From: an uncultured Sediminibacterium sp.
GTDB lineage: Bacteria; Bacteroidota; Bacteroidia; Chitinophagales; Chitinophagaceae
DNA: 37,701 nucleotides
NCBI GenBank assembly: GCA_937907555.1
Contig: CALEST010000329.1
Span: 1-37,701, forward strand
Reading direction: 5' to 3'
Shown: piece by piece, positions 30,398-37,701 of the stretch
How the letters are laid out: each line of letters opens with the position of its first letter
How positions within the stretch are numbered: position 1 is the stretch's first letter
Program-made: the position numbers and the translations under genes
The notes under the pieces: generated by a model
Databases searched by the model: none
What the model was told of the DNA's origin: nothing
Seen by the model: the letters and a program-made list of their open reading frames with translations, nothing else

Positions 30398-31824
30398 TTA
30401 TGCAGCGATAAGATCCAGTTGCTTATTTTTTCTAAAGCAACCGGCGCAAAGCTTTCTTCTATGCTTCCGTAAGATTGCTCAGGGCTTTGGGCCGTTTGAA
30501 ACAAATGGTTTAATGAGGGTATTATTTTTACTTCGTATTGTTTGTTGCCTGCTTTTTTTAAGGCTTTTTCTATCCCATTGATATTTTCATTGGCCAAGAC
30601 CTGAATATCATAGGATCCATTGATGGCCAGAACAGGTAATTTTACTTTGGATAGATTCTCAAACGGTTCATAGTTTAAAAAATATTGTAACCATACAAGA
30701 CCCGAAGCAAATTGATTTACCAGGGTTTTGTAAGGATTGATTCCGGTAGCCAGGAATAATTTGTTTTCATCAATAGTTGAATTTGTTGCTTTCCAATCTG
30801 CATATACAGCTTCCATTTTTTTCTTAATGGTATCGGCTGAAGTGCTGAAGCGGAAGGGTGAATTCATTTTGTTCACCAGGTTGGCTGCTTTATTATAATC
30901 TTCTGCGTTCAGGTTAGGTTTAATAAAGTTCCGACGCATTTGTCCGTTCCAGATTTCATATCCCGGAACACCCGGTCCTGCAAGCAAAGCAATAAAGGAT
31001 ACGTTCTTGTTACGGACAGCAACCATTGGGGCAATCATGCCTCCTTCGCTATGCCCGATCAATCCCAGTTTTTTAGCATTAATCTCTTTTCTGCTTTTTA
31101 AATAACTCAATCCTGCTTCAACATCTTTGGCAAAACTTTCACTGGTGAGTTGGGTTGGATTAGGTCCCAGACTTGTTTTTCCCACCCCTCTGTCGTCAAC
31201 TCTTAAAACCCCAATTCCTGCTTTGGTTAAATAATCTGCCAGTACCCAATAAATTTTATGATCAAACATAGATCCGTCTCTGTCCTGTGAACCACTGCCG
31301 GAGATAAGTATTACGGTAGGGAAATCTTTTTTGTTTTTCGGAAGGGTGAGTGTTCCTCCAAACTGAACTGTACCTTCCTGATTGCTGTAATTTACTTCTT
31401 CAATGGAATAGTCAAAAGGTGGCTGAGGCATCTGTGGTCTTTTTATTTCAGGCTTGCTTGCTTTACCCTCCTTTGATTTTAAAAGCACCATCGGAGCTTT
31501 GAAATTTCCCTGTTGAAAAGTTCCGTAAATACTATCTGCTCCATTCCATTTCCCTGTATAACTCCCGTTAATTAATGGTATTCTAATGACCAGACTATCG
31601 TTCTTCAGCTCTGTAGAGCCAGTACTAATGCCAAATGCATTTTGTGCAGGGCTATCAAAAGTGGAAGCTAACTGCGTGCCCGATTTTGTAATGGTAAAAA
31701 CCAGGGGCAAAGCATTTCCATTGATGCTTAAGCCGCCTTTCCATATACCCGTAATATCCTGAGCAATACTATTCTTTCCAATCAGTACAGTGACCAAAAA
31801 AAAGTGTAGCCATTTATTTCTCAT
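30394..31824 (-). CDS. Secreted alpha/beta hydrolase with N-terminal beta domain
   Basis: Exported hydrolase of 476 aa. Signal peptide about 1-21 (ending SIAQ). Residues about 22-115 form a beta-rich domain starting ITGIWKGGLSINGNALPLVF. The alpha/beta hydrolase domain begins near 140. The catalytic triad appears as Ser259 (GLIGHSEGG), Asp406 (INGSYDIQV) and His440 (PSLNHLFQ). The oxyanion segment is LISGSGSQDRDGSMFDHK. The architecture is common among Bacteroidota esterases/peptidase-like hydrolases; the substrate is unknown. It overlaps the SdpI-family gene by 11 bases and acpH by 4, so it is co-transcribed from the sdpR promoter. Confidence 0.91.
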   Translation of the reverse strand: MRNKWLHFFLVTVLIGKNSIAQDITGIWKGGLSINGNALPLVFTITKSGTQLASTFDSPAQNAFGISTGSTELKNDSLVIRIPLINGSYTGKWNGADSIYGTFQQGNFKAPMVLLKSKEGKASKPEIKRPQMPQPPFDYSIEEVNYSNQEGTVQFGGTLTLPKNKKDFPTVILISGSGSQDRDGSMFDHKIYWVLADYLTKAGIGVLRVDDRGVGKTSLGPNPTQLTSESFAKDVEAGLSYLKSRKEINAKKLGLIGHSEGGMIAPMVAVRNKNVSFIALLAGPGVPGYEIWNGQMRRNFIKPNLNAEDYNKAANLVNKMNSPFRFSTSADTIKKKMEAVYADWKATNSTIDENKLFLATGINPYKTLVNQFASGLVWLQYFLNYEPFENLSKVKLPVLAINGSYDIQVLANENINGIEKALKKAGNKQYEVKIIPSLNHLFQTAQSPEQSYGSIEESFAPVALEKISNWILSLHK

Positions 31825-32476
31825 GTTGCTGTTTTTTATAGAATCGATAGGAGTATATCATAGGATAAATAACAATAACTGCCAGTATTGCCATGGTTAT
31901 TGTGAATCCAGGAGCACCGTTAAAAAAAGGAGTAATAAAGGCAATTGCAATTCCCCCTGCCATCCAGAGCTTGCTGCCAATCTGATGTGTTTTTCTCCAG
32001 TTCTCAGGGTCTTCCAAAGTCCAGGGCAGACGCATTCCTATAAAGTAGTTGGGTTTAATGCTGTGCATAAAATTGCCTAATCCGGCAAATAACAAGCCAA
32101 TCAGCGGCAATAAATATTTGTTTCCTTCCAGGCTGCCGGTTTGAGTTGAATGAATAATCACCATTTGTATGGCACTCAGAAAAACGAGCAGCATGTAGGC
32201 AATTTTTTGCAACAACTCAGGCGACTGACCGGATTTTTTCGGATCTATTTTGTTGGCATATTTAACCAGAAAATAAGTGAATAGTGATATCCCTGTCATG
32301 AATAGTGTCATCACAAGCAGGGTTGATTTTTCACCCCTTCCATCTACTTCTCCCTTGTGATTGAAATGGGTGGGTACAATATCGGGTAATGACCCGTAAA
32401 TACTGGCCAGATAAGCAATAGGTAAACCAATGCAGATTACAATGATGAGCCATTCTCTCCAGTTAAATGTCTTCAT
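31814..32476 (-). CDS. SdpI-family membrane protein (DUF1648 + SdpI)
   Basis: Integral membrane protein of 220 aa with about six hydrophobic segments. The N-terminal DUF1648 region shows the signature P-x-H-F-N-x2-G-x2-D-G-x-G-x-K (PTHFNHKGEVDGRGEK). The C-terminal SdpI region shows NYFIGMRLPWTLEDPENWRKT followed by HQIGSKLWMAGG. In Bacillus the founding member gives immunity to the SdpC killing factor and sequesters SdpR; whether that holds here is unknown, since no SdpC-like toxin gene is nearby. It lies 5 bases after the SdpR-type regulator, conserving the R-I pair. Confidence 0.92.
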   Translation of the reverse strand: MKTFNWREWLIIVICIGLPIAYLASIYGSLPDIVPTHFNHKGEVDGRGEKSTLLVMTLFMTGISLFTYFLVKYANKIDPKKSGQSPELLQKIAYMLLVFLSAIQMVIIHSTQTGSLEGNKYLLPLIGLLFAGLGNFMHSIKPNYFIGMRLPWTLEDPENWRKTHQIGSKLWMAGGIAIAFITPFFNGAPGFTITMAILAVIVIYPMIYSYRFYKKQQHEK

Positions 32477-32481
32477 ACGAT

Positions 32482-32742
32482 TTATTTTTTTCGTTTAAAC
32501 TGTAGCATCCATTTCAGCATTTCATCCATTACCGTTGTATTAATGGAATAATGAATAAACTGTCCGTCTTTATGGGCTATCACCAGCCCTGCCTGTTTTA
32601 ACAGGTCCAGATGGTGCGAAATACTGGGTTTGGAAATATTGAATTGATCGGCAATTTCTCCGGCAGTCATATCTCTGTCTTTCAATAGTTCCAGTATTTC
32701 TCTTCTGGTAGGGTCATTCAATGCCTTAAAAACGATGTTCAC
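32482..32742 (-). CDS. ArsR/SdpR-family winged-helix autorepressor
   Basis: Small DNA-binding protein of 86 aa, starting with GTG at 32742 (protein FKALNDPTRREILELL, the usual N-terminus of the family). The winged helix has MTAGEIADQFNISKPSISHHLDLL as recognition helices and LVIAHKDGQFIHYSINTTV as the wing. No metal-binding cysteines, so it is not a metal sensor. A 22-base palindrome starts 8 bases before the GTG and overlaps the predicted -7 box, as expected for autorepression. It heads the operon with the SdpI-family gene and the alpha/beta hydrolase. Confidence 0.93.
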   Translation of the reverse strand: MNIVFKALNDPTRREILELLKDRDMTAGEIADQFNISKPSISHHLDLLKQAGLVIAHKDGQFIHYSINTTVMDEMLKWMLQFKRKK

Positions 32743-32750
32743 CTTTTAGA

Positions 32751-32772
32751 TATTTAGACAAATGTCTAAATA
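32751..32772. promoter_or_regulatory. SdpR-type operator
   Basis: TATTTAGACA-AA-TGTCTAAATA is a perfect inverted repeat with 10-base arms. It lies immediately upstream of the ArsR/SdpR gene and covers the predicted -7 element, matching the typical ArsR-family operator size and placement. Confidence 0.7.
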
Positions 32773-32789
32773 ATATTTTATAAATCCAA
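32759..32789 (-). promoter_or_regulatory. Promoter of the sdpR-sdpI operon
   Basis: On the minus strand a TTG (-33 type, plus positions 32787-32789) is followed by a 20-base spacer and GACATTTG (32759-32766), one mismatch from TAnnTTTG. The start codon is 16 bases further on. The spacing fits Bacteroidota promoters, and the operator overlaps the -7 box. Confidence 0.5.
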
Positions 32790-32859
32790 ATTTGTAAGGG
32801 GAAAGCAAAAGGTATTGGGTTATAAAAATGTAAATTCTAGGTTTGGTTTGGCAACAGCA

Positions 32860-33630
32860 CTACTTGGTCAAAACGGGAAATCCAAACTGATTCATCGCTT
32901 CAAAATCAGCTTCTTTAGATAAATCCTGCACCAGCTGTATCAGTCGCTCAACCAGCTTTGGACCACACCAGCGACGGGTATATCCGGGCAGACCATAAGG
33001 TTCAATAGAGGTAAATTCCCAGGGGTGAAAATACAAACAGAGATAGCCATCTTTTGCTAGTGTTTGCAGGCAGAGTTGCTTGTACACAGTATAAGGCATA
33101 TTCTTGAAACTCAACCAGAACAAGGGGATGCGGATACCCGGACTAACAGATGCTGGTATTCTGACAATTCCTTCTTCCTTATACGCGGTTCTGTGTAAAT
33201 GAAAATTATTGTATCTGCCGGGCAACCAGGTTGGATTGATAGAAGAGTCGTATTGATATCCTGCCTCCAATACATCTTTCATTAATACCGGACGCATGCG
33301 CGGCATTCGCAGACCCGTCACTTTTTTTCCGGTTATTTCTTCCAGCCTGATTCTTGACTTTAATAAGTCTGCGGTTTCGTAATCGGTATGATAAAAAGTA
33401 TGGGAAGCAATTTCATGTTTTTCAGAAAGCGAGCGGATGCGCTCTGGAAAATGATTGGCAAAGTTGGCAGTGGTAAATAAAGTAGCTGGAACAGCATTTA
33501 ATACAGGCTGAATAGCATCTAGCCCTTCTATGCCCACACGCATCTGATCCTCCACTGAAATTGCATATTGGTATTCCAGCGGCATGTCAAACTCTTCCAC
33601 ATCAAAACTCAGAAAAATCTTTTTATTCAT
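32860..33630 (-). CDS. Polysaccharide deacetylase family (CE4-like) protein
   Basis: NodB-homology protein of 256 aa, no signal peptide. Motif 1 is LSFDVEEFD with Asp10 and acidic partners. Motif 2 is His77-x3-His81 (ASHTFYHTDY). Motif 3-like MPRMRP and the later YDSSINPTWLPGRYNN follow. C-terminal LYFHPWEF supplies the last His. The set is near complete, so it may deacetylate an N-acetyl sugar. It is the last of four overlapping or abutting genes with two glycosyltransferases and a methyltransferase. The substrate is probably a lipid-linked or surface sugar acting at the cytosolic face; this is inferred from context. Confidence 0.9.
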   Translation of the reverse strand: MNKKIFLSFDVEEFDMPLEYQYAISVEDQMRVGIEGLDAIQPVLNAVPATLFTTANFANHFPERIRSLSEKHEIASHTFYHTDYETADLLKSRIRLEEITGKKVTGLRMPRMRPVLMKDVLEAGYQYDSSINPTWLPGRYNNFHLHRTAYKEEGIVRIPASVSPGIRIPLFWLSFKNMPYTVYKQLCLQTLAKDGYLCLYFHPWEFTSIEPYGLPGYTRRWCGPKLVERLIQLVQDLSKEADFEAMNQFGFPVLTK

Positions 33631-34555
33631 TCTCCCAGCTTCTTTCTTTAATAAAGTAGTGCGGTCTGTTTTTACTCTGCATGAAGAGCTTGCCCAGATA
33701 GAGTCCGATGATGCCCAGAATCATCAGTTGTAATCCCCCGAAAAAAGCAATGGCAGCAACAATGGAAGCCCAACCTGAAACGGTATGACCCTGATAGAAA
33801 CTATATACGATATATGGTATATATAAAACGGATAAAAAAGCGAAGGTAAAACCCAGATAAGCCGCCATGTACAAGGGTTTTGTGCTGAAGGATGTAATTC
33901 CCTGCAAGGCAAAACGAACCATTTTTTTAATGGTGTATTTGGAAGCGCCCGAAAAACGGGCAGCAGGCATATAAGCAATTCCTGCCTGACTGAATCCCAT
34001 CCATTTTACCAGACCTCTGATGAATAATTCGTGTTCTCTTAATTGTCTGAATGCGTCTACTACTTTTTTATCCATCAACCGAAAATCAGCGGTACCCTGT
34101 TCCAGTTCAATGTCCGACATATTATTAATCACGTCATAAAAAAGGGCTGAAGTTTTCCTTTTCAGTAAAGACAAATCTTCCTGTTCTTTACGGATAGTAT
34201 ATACCATTTCGGTTCCTTCTTCCCATTTTTCCAGTAACAGAGGAATTAAGGCTGGCGGATGTTGCAGATCCGCATCCATCATGATTACTGCATCTCCTTC
34301 TGCATGGTCCAGACCCGCTTTCAGGGCATTCTGATGTCCAAAATTTCTGGACAGACTCAGGTAATGAACATGTTTATTTTCTTTAGAAAGCTTTTGTAAA
34401 ACAGGAAGTGTATGATCACTGCTACCATCATCTACAAACAAAAAACGATAGTCATAAGGCAGTTCTGACATCACAGCAGCAATTTCCTTTATTATAACAG
34501 GAATATTCTTTTCTTCGTTGCAGGCCGGAATAACAAAACTGATTAATTTACTCAT
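33623..34555 (-). CDS. Family 2 glycosyltransferase, membrane-anchored (DPM1/GtrB-like)
   Basis: Transfers a sugar from a nucleotide donor, typically to polyprenyl phosphate. Length is 310 aa from the start chosen (MSKLISFVIPACNEEKN), which forms an ATGA overlap with the preceding gene; an upstream in-frame ATG at 34627 would extend into that gene. GT-A features: VIPACNEE, FVDDGSSD, and metal-binding Asp94-x-Asp96 in IMMDADLQHPP. RNFGHQNALKAGLDHA is also typical of the dolichol-phosphate mannose synthase/ArnC/GtrB group. Two C-terminal membrane segments (YMAAYLGFTFAFLSVLYIPYIVY and the GGLQLMILGIIGLYLG region) anchor it. It overlaps the deacetylase start by 8 bases. Confidence 0.93.
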   Translation of the reverse strand: MSKLISFVIPACNEEKNIPVIIKEIAAVMSELPYDYRFLFVDDGSSDHTLPVLQKLSKENKHVHYLSLSRNFGHQNALKAGLDHAEGDAVIMMDADLQHPPALIPLLLEKWEEGTEMVYTIRKEQEDLSLLKRKTSALFYDVINNMSDIELEQGTADFRLMDKKVVDAFRQLREHELFIRGLVKWMGFSQAGIAYMPAARFSGASKYTIKKMVRFALQGITSFSTKPLYMAAYLGFTFAFLSVLYIPYIVYSFYQGHTVSGWASIVAAIAFFGGLQLMILGIIGLYLGKLFMQSKNRPHYFIKERSWENE

Positions 34556-35757
34556 TGTCCGGATGAGAATTTGGGTAAATGAATTTTCCAGCAACTGACA
34601 ATTAACCAGCACCAGATAATAAAACAAGGTAAAGCTTTCAGTGAATATGCAAGAATAATATTAATTCTAATATAGGGTGGAATCAGGTCGGTGGGTGACA
34701 GTATCGTAAGCAGAAACAACAAAGCCAAAATGCTTTTTACAAACATGCTGACTGGTTTTTCCTGTATAATGAACCATAAAGCTGCACCGGTTACCGCAAT
34801 TACAAAAGTGGGGCTTTCGGCAGCAGAACTAAAAATTACAACAGAAAGCAATACCAGTGCCAGATAGGACAATCCAAATGTTGGATGCAGTTGATTTTGT
34901 TTTTTTAATAAGGGAAGTCCGAATAAGGTTCCTGCAACAGCAATAATAGGAAGGTCAATCGGGCCGTAGTAATGAAAGATTCTTCTGATCATGCCCGGCA
35001 CAGAAATATCCTGCATGCCTGCTGTTCTGGAATTGTCTATGTTTTGCTGGTTGCGGCGAATGATTTGATAATACCAGTCTTCATAGCTCTGCATAATATA
35101 ATCTGCGCTAGAATATACAATGGGTGCCACTACAATGATGGCCATCCAGGCTATAAAAGAAAGAGCAAACTGTAGTTTGTTTCTAGAAAAAAAGAAAAAA
35201 GCAAGTCCTGCAATACCATATAGTTTGGTTAGAAAACCCAATGCAATAAATAGGGTAGCCAGCCAGTCTTTGCCCCGTATGGTAAAAACATAAGAGAAAA
35301 TAAAAAAGGCAGTGAACATGGGATTGAACTGAACGCTGTGAATAGAAGTCATCATCTCTATCAACACTATCCAGTAAATAATGATTCTTTGTTTCTCTTC
35401 AATGGGTAATAATTTCAACGCATAAAACAATGCTGCTGCATTTGCAATTGCCCATAAAAAACAGCCTATATAAGTGGGCAGCAATGCAAAAGGAGCAATA
35501 ACCAACGAAAATGCAGGACCATAATTATTGAAGGAAACATATTCGTCGGGATAATAACTGAACAGGTATTTTTCCTGCACCACATGTCTGAAGACGCCTT
35601 CAAAAATCAGGTAATTGTCAATGCCCGTTAATCCCCGGCTTATTTCGGCAGTTACTGCAATGGCTGCCAGTAAAAACCAGATTACATGAATCAGATAAAC
35701 ATTTCCTGCCCATCTGGTTTCCCATTTTTTGTAGAGTATATTCTGTAACTGATTCAT
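34552..35757 (-). CDS. Polytopic glycosyltransferase, GT87/DUF2029-like
   Basis: Membrane protein of 401 aa with roughly nine to eleven hydrophobic segments. An acidic loop after the first segment (ITAEISRGLTGIDNYLIFE, YYPDEYVSFNNYGPAFSLV) fits polyprenyl-phosphate-sugar-dependent GT-C mannosyltransferases of the GT87/DUF2029 type. It abuts the methyltransferase gene and overlaps the GT2 gene by 4 bases (ATGA). Together with GT2, which could make the lipid-linked sugar donor, it probably adds a sugar to a periplasmic acceptor. The exact family is judged by overall look, without a decisive motif. Confidence 0.82.
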   Translation of the reverse strand: MNQLQNILYKKWETRWAGNVYLIHVIWFLLAAIAVTAEISRGLTGIDNYLIFEGVFRHVVQEKYLFSYYPDEYVSFNNYGPAFSLVIAPFALLPTYIGCFLWAIANAAALFYALKLLPIEEKQRIIIYWIVLIEMMTSIHSVQFNPMFTAFFIFSYVFTIRGKDWLATLFIALGFLTKLYGIAGLAFFFFSRNKLQFALSFIAWMAIIVVAPIVYSSADYIMQSYEDWYYQIIRRNQQNIDNSRTAGMQDISVPGMIRRIFHYYGPIDLPIIAVAGTLFGLPLLKKQNQLHPTFGLSYLALVLLSVVIFSSAAESPTFVIAVTGAALWFIIQEKPVSMFVKSILALLFLLTILSPTDLIPPYIRINIILAYSLKALPCFIIWCWLIVSCWKIHLPKFSSGQ

Positions 35758-36519
35758 TTAAGCCTCTTTTTTAAAAATGACCATTATGGATACGCCTGCG
35801 GGGAAACGAAATCCTAATTTAAGCAAGTAATAATCAATTGAGAATAAGCCGCTTAATAATTTATTAAAAAAGCCGTCTGTTCCAAATACGGCATGGTCCG
35901 ACTCTACCATTTCTTTATTCTTTCCTTTTATTTTCTGAATGGCATTTACCACCAGTCTGAATGCTGCAATCGGTGCAAAAAGAATGGAGTTAAAATAACT
36001 ATGGTAAATTAGTTTTCCTTTCTGCGATTGAACCAGCTTCAATAATTCCGGGCGGGTATATCTTCTTACGTGTTGGTTTATCACATCGTGGTCTCCCCAT
36101 AAAAACATATAAGCGGGAACGGTAATATAGAGGTGGCCCCCTGGTTTGCAGACCCTCCACATTTCTTCCACTGCTTTCTGATGGTCTTCTACATGTTCAA
36201 TTACATCAAAGGCACAGACCAGATCATAACTGTTATCTTCAAAGGGAAGTTCGGTGATAGAACCCTGAATAATGGGACTTTTTAGTAAGGTTTTGGCAAA
36301 ATTGCAGCAGGTTTCATCGTATTCAACCGACATCACCGACCCAAATTCTTCCAGCATTTCAGATGTTGTACCCGTGGCAGCCCCAATATTGAGTGATTGA
36401 ATACCCTGGGGATTTCCCAAAAAGCGACAGATGCGCTCCCTCAATATCCTTCTTCTTACCGTAAACCACCAGTTTACCCTTTCCAGATGATAATATTCTT
36501 TAAAGTATTGTTGATCCAT
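35758..36519 (-). CDS. Class I SAM-dependent methyltransferase
   Basis: Methyltransferase of 253 aa (type 11 domain). The SAM site is SLNIGAATGTTSEML (motif I), then VMSVEYDETCCNFA (acidic end of beta2), YDLVCAFDVIEHVED (motif IV region) and VCKPGGHLYITVPA (motif VI region). The C-terminal ~90 residues include HVRRYTRPEL and a hydrophobic patch (FNSILFAPIAAFRLVVNAI) that may touch the membrane. This type is common in polysaccharide and glycolipid clusters, consistent with its place as first gene of the four-gene cassette. It is divergent from the deoxyhypusine-synthase homologue. Confidence 0.9.
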   Translation of the reverse strand: MDQQYFKEYYHLERVNWWFTVRRRILRERICRFLGNPQGIQSLNIGAATGTTSEMLEEFGSVMSVEYDETCCNFAKTLLKSPIIQGSITELPFEDNSYDLVCAFDVIEHVEDHQKAVEEMWRVCKPGGHLYITVPAYMFLWGDHDVINQHVRRYTRPELLKLVQSQKGKLIYHSYFNSILFAPIAAFRLVVNAIQKIKGKNKEMVESDHAVFGTDGFFNKLLSGLFSIDYYLLKLGFRFPAGVSIMVIFKKEA

Positions 36520-36592
36520 GATATGCTTAGGGGTTGCTGCAAGTAACGAAAAATTGAGAACAATTAAGATGAGGCATACCAGTTAAAAAATT

Positions 36593-36600
36593 TACTTTTG
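36593..36600 (+). promoter_or_regulatory. Bacteroidota-type -7 box upstream of the DHS homologue
   Basis: TACTTTTG matches TAnnTTTG, 11 bases before the ATG at 36612 and 20 before the in-frame ATG at 36621. The shortness of the leader for the first ATG makes the second plausible as the true start. No -33 TTG at standard spacing. Confidence 0.42.
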
Positions 36601-36611
36601 CCCTCTTAAAA

Positions 36612-37595
36612 ATGAATCATATGAGTAAAGGACCTGTTTCTCAGTTTATTGAGCACCATTACAGACATTTTAATGCAGCTGCATTAGTAGATGCAGCCAA
36701 AGGATATGAAACCCATTTGCTAGAGGGAGGTAAAATGCTGGTGAGCCTTGCAGGCGCTATGAGTACTGCAGAACTGGGTATTAGCCTAGCTGAAATGATC
36801 CGTCAGGATAAAGTAGCCATTATCAGCTGTACAGGAGCCAACCTGGAAGAAGATATCATGAATCTGGTAGCACATAGTCATTACAAGCGCGTGCCTAACT
36901 ACCGCGATTTAAGTCCGCAGGAAGAGTGGGATTTATTGGAGAATCATTACAACCGTGTAACCGATACCTGTATTCCTGAAGAAGAAGCATTCCGTCGTTT
37001 ACAAAAACATATTTATAAGGTTTGGAAAGATGCAGATAATGCAGGTGAACGTTATTTCCCGCATGAGTTCATGTATAAAATGTTGTTGAGCGGCGATTTG
37101 CAACAGTATTATGAAATTGATCCAAAGAACAGCTGGATGCTAGCTGCTGCCGAAAAGAATTTACCAATTGTAGTTCCAGGATGGGAAGACAGTACTATGG
37201 GTAATATTTTCGCTTCCTATGTAATTAAGCAGGAGTTGAAAGCTTCTACTATGAAGAGCGGTATTGAGTATATGGTATGGTTAACAGAATGGTACCGTGC
37301 CAACAGTGCTGGCAAGGGGGTTGGTTTCTTCCAGATTGGGGGTGGTATTGCCGGTGACTTCCCTATATGCGTGGTTCCAATGATGTACCAAGATTTAGAG
37401 TGGCACGATGTTCCTTTCTGGAGTTATTTCTGTCAGATCAGTGATTCTACTACTTCTTATGGTTCTTATTCTGGTGCGGTGCCCAATGAAAAAATCACTT
37501 GGGGCAAACTGGATATTCATACCCCTAAATACATAGTAGAAAGTGATGCTACCATTGTTGCTCCGTTAATTTTTGCGTATTTATTGGGTTGGTAA
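36612..37595 (+). CDS. Deoxyhypusine synthase family protein (polyamine enzyme)
   Basis: Homologue of eukaryotic/archaeal deoxyhypusine synthase, 327 aa. The N-terminal ball-and-chain-like MSKGPVSQFIEHHYRHFNAA precedes the NAD-binding core: MLVSLAGAMSTAELG, AIISCTGANLEEDIM and FFQIGGGIAGDFPIC. The active-site Lys is kept (Lys299 in KITWGKLDIHTP). Bacteria have no eIF5A of the usual kind. Bacterial members are known or proposed to transfer an aminobutyl group to small amines, giving homospermidine-type polyamines; which product applies here is not visible. The start could also be 36621 (MSKGPV). It is monocistronic, with a promoter box and a strong terminator. Confidence 0.93.
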   Translation: MNHMSKGPVSQFIEHHYRHFNAAALVDAAKGYETHLLEGGKMLVSLAGAMSTAELGISLAEMIRQDKVAIISCTGANLEEDIMNLVAHSHYKRVPNYRDLSPQEEWDLLENHYNRVTDTCIPEEEAFRRLQKHIYKVWKDADNAGERYFPHEFMYKMLLSGDLQQYYEIDPKNSWMLAAAEKNLPIVVPGWEDSTMGNIFASYVIKQELKASTMKSGIEYMVWLTEWYRANSAGKGVGFFQIGGGIAGDFPICVVPMMYQDLEWHDVPFWSYFCQISDSTTSYGSYSGAVPNEKITWGKLDIHTPKYIVESDATIVAPLIFAYLLGW

Positions 37596-37644
37596 GCCTA
37601 TTAATTGGGGGTGCCCAATAACCAAGAATACAATATTGCTTTAG

Positions 37645-37675
37645 GCCCTGATTCTTTGAATCAGGGCTTTTTTTT
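37645..37675 (+). terminator. Rho-independent terminator after the DHS homologue
   Basis: A perfect 10-base stem, GCCCTGATTC (37645-37654) with GAATCAGGGC (37658-37667) and a 3-base loop, followed by eight T. It lies 50 bases past the stop codon. Confidence 0.9.
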
Positions 37676-37701
37676 GACCAATTCTGTCCATTTTATAGCT
37701 G

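Noticed and set aside
31814..32742. Bacteriocin toxin-immunity system
   Set aside because: SdpR and SdpI homologues are present, but no SdpABC toxin gene is found, and such pairs are widespread without toxins.
32846..32853. TAGGTTTG as a rightward promoter
   Set aside because: It matches TAnnTTTG but points into the 3' end of a minus-strand gene with nothing to express downstream.

Overview
The window reads as chromosomal DNA of a Bacteroidota bacterium, most likely of the Chitinophagaceae (Sediminibacterium-like). The basis is moderate GC, sparse Shine-Dalgarno signals, several TAnnTTTG promoter -7 boxes close to start codons, and family content: DUF1080, DUF2911, TIGR02757, SdpR/SdpI, GH9, and many Tat/lipoprotein sugar enzymes. 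The genus is inference. There are 44 protein genes and no rRNA, tRNA, CRISPR array, prophage or insertion sequence that I can see.

Layout. (1) 1-2327: the 3' part of rnpA, cut by the window edge, overlaps yidD. An unknown lipoprotein and a Mn-type superoxide dismutase follow on the minus strand. A 469-base gene-free stretch holds a cluster of palindromic elements. (2) 2328-12091: a sugar-oxidation locus of two divergent operons. Leftward: Gfo/Idh/MocA dehydrogenase, TIM-barrel isomerase, lipoprotein cytochrome c, DUF1080 (3-keto-disaccharide hydrolase family) and tadA. Rightward: exported isomerase, GMC flavoprotein dehydrogenase, Tat-exported small subunit and a second exported isomerase. 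A second Tat-exported Gfo/Idh/MocA protein lies convergently beyond a bidirectional terminator. Together they suggest periplasmic oxidation of a glycoside to a 3-keto sugar, electron transfer to cytochrome c, cleavage, and isomerisation/reduction. (3) 12217-18440: aldehyde dehydrogenase, glutathione-peroxidase-like protein, Dus, CPBP protease, DUF2007, cdsA and psd (phospholipid synthesis), and a small Lys/Cys-rich secreted protein.

(4) 18484-23316: HAD phosphatase and SDR divergent across 25 bases containing a palindrome, then cupin plus AraC regulator, then a flavin reductase/fumarylacetoacetase-family pair. (5) 23391-25925: an 844-residue GH9 glycosidase fused to a polysaccharide-deacetylase-like domain. 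(6) 25931-32742: a leftward run of nine genes headed by the SdpR/SdpI pair with a clear operator. It continues through alpha/beta hydrolase, ACP phosphodiesterase, DUF2911, PLP sulfur-amino-acid enzyme, serine hydrolase, TIGR02757 and a small unknown. (7) 32860-36519: a four-gene cell-surface glycan or glycolipid cassette (deacetylase, GT2, GT87-like, methyltransferase). (8) 36612-37595: a deoxyhypusine-synthase homologue with its own promoter box and terminator.

The most notable items are the palindromic elements at 1968-2319, which keep an internal-loop sequence while their stems vary; the sugar-oxidation locus with a putative iron-sulfur-containing GMC dehydrogenase; and the GH9-deacetylase fusion.
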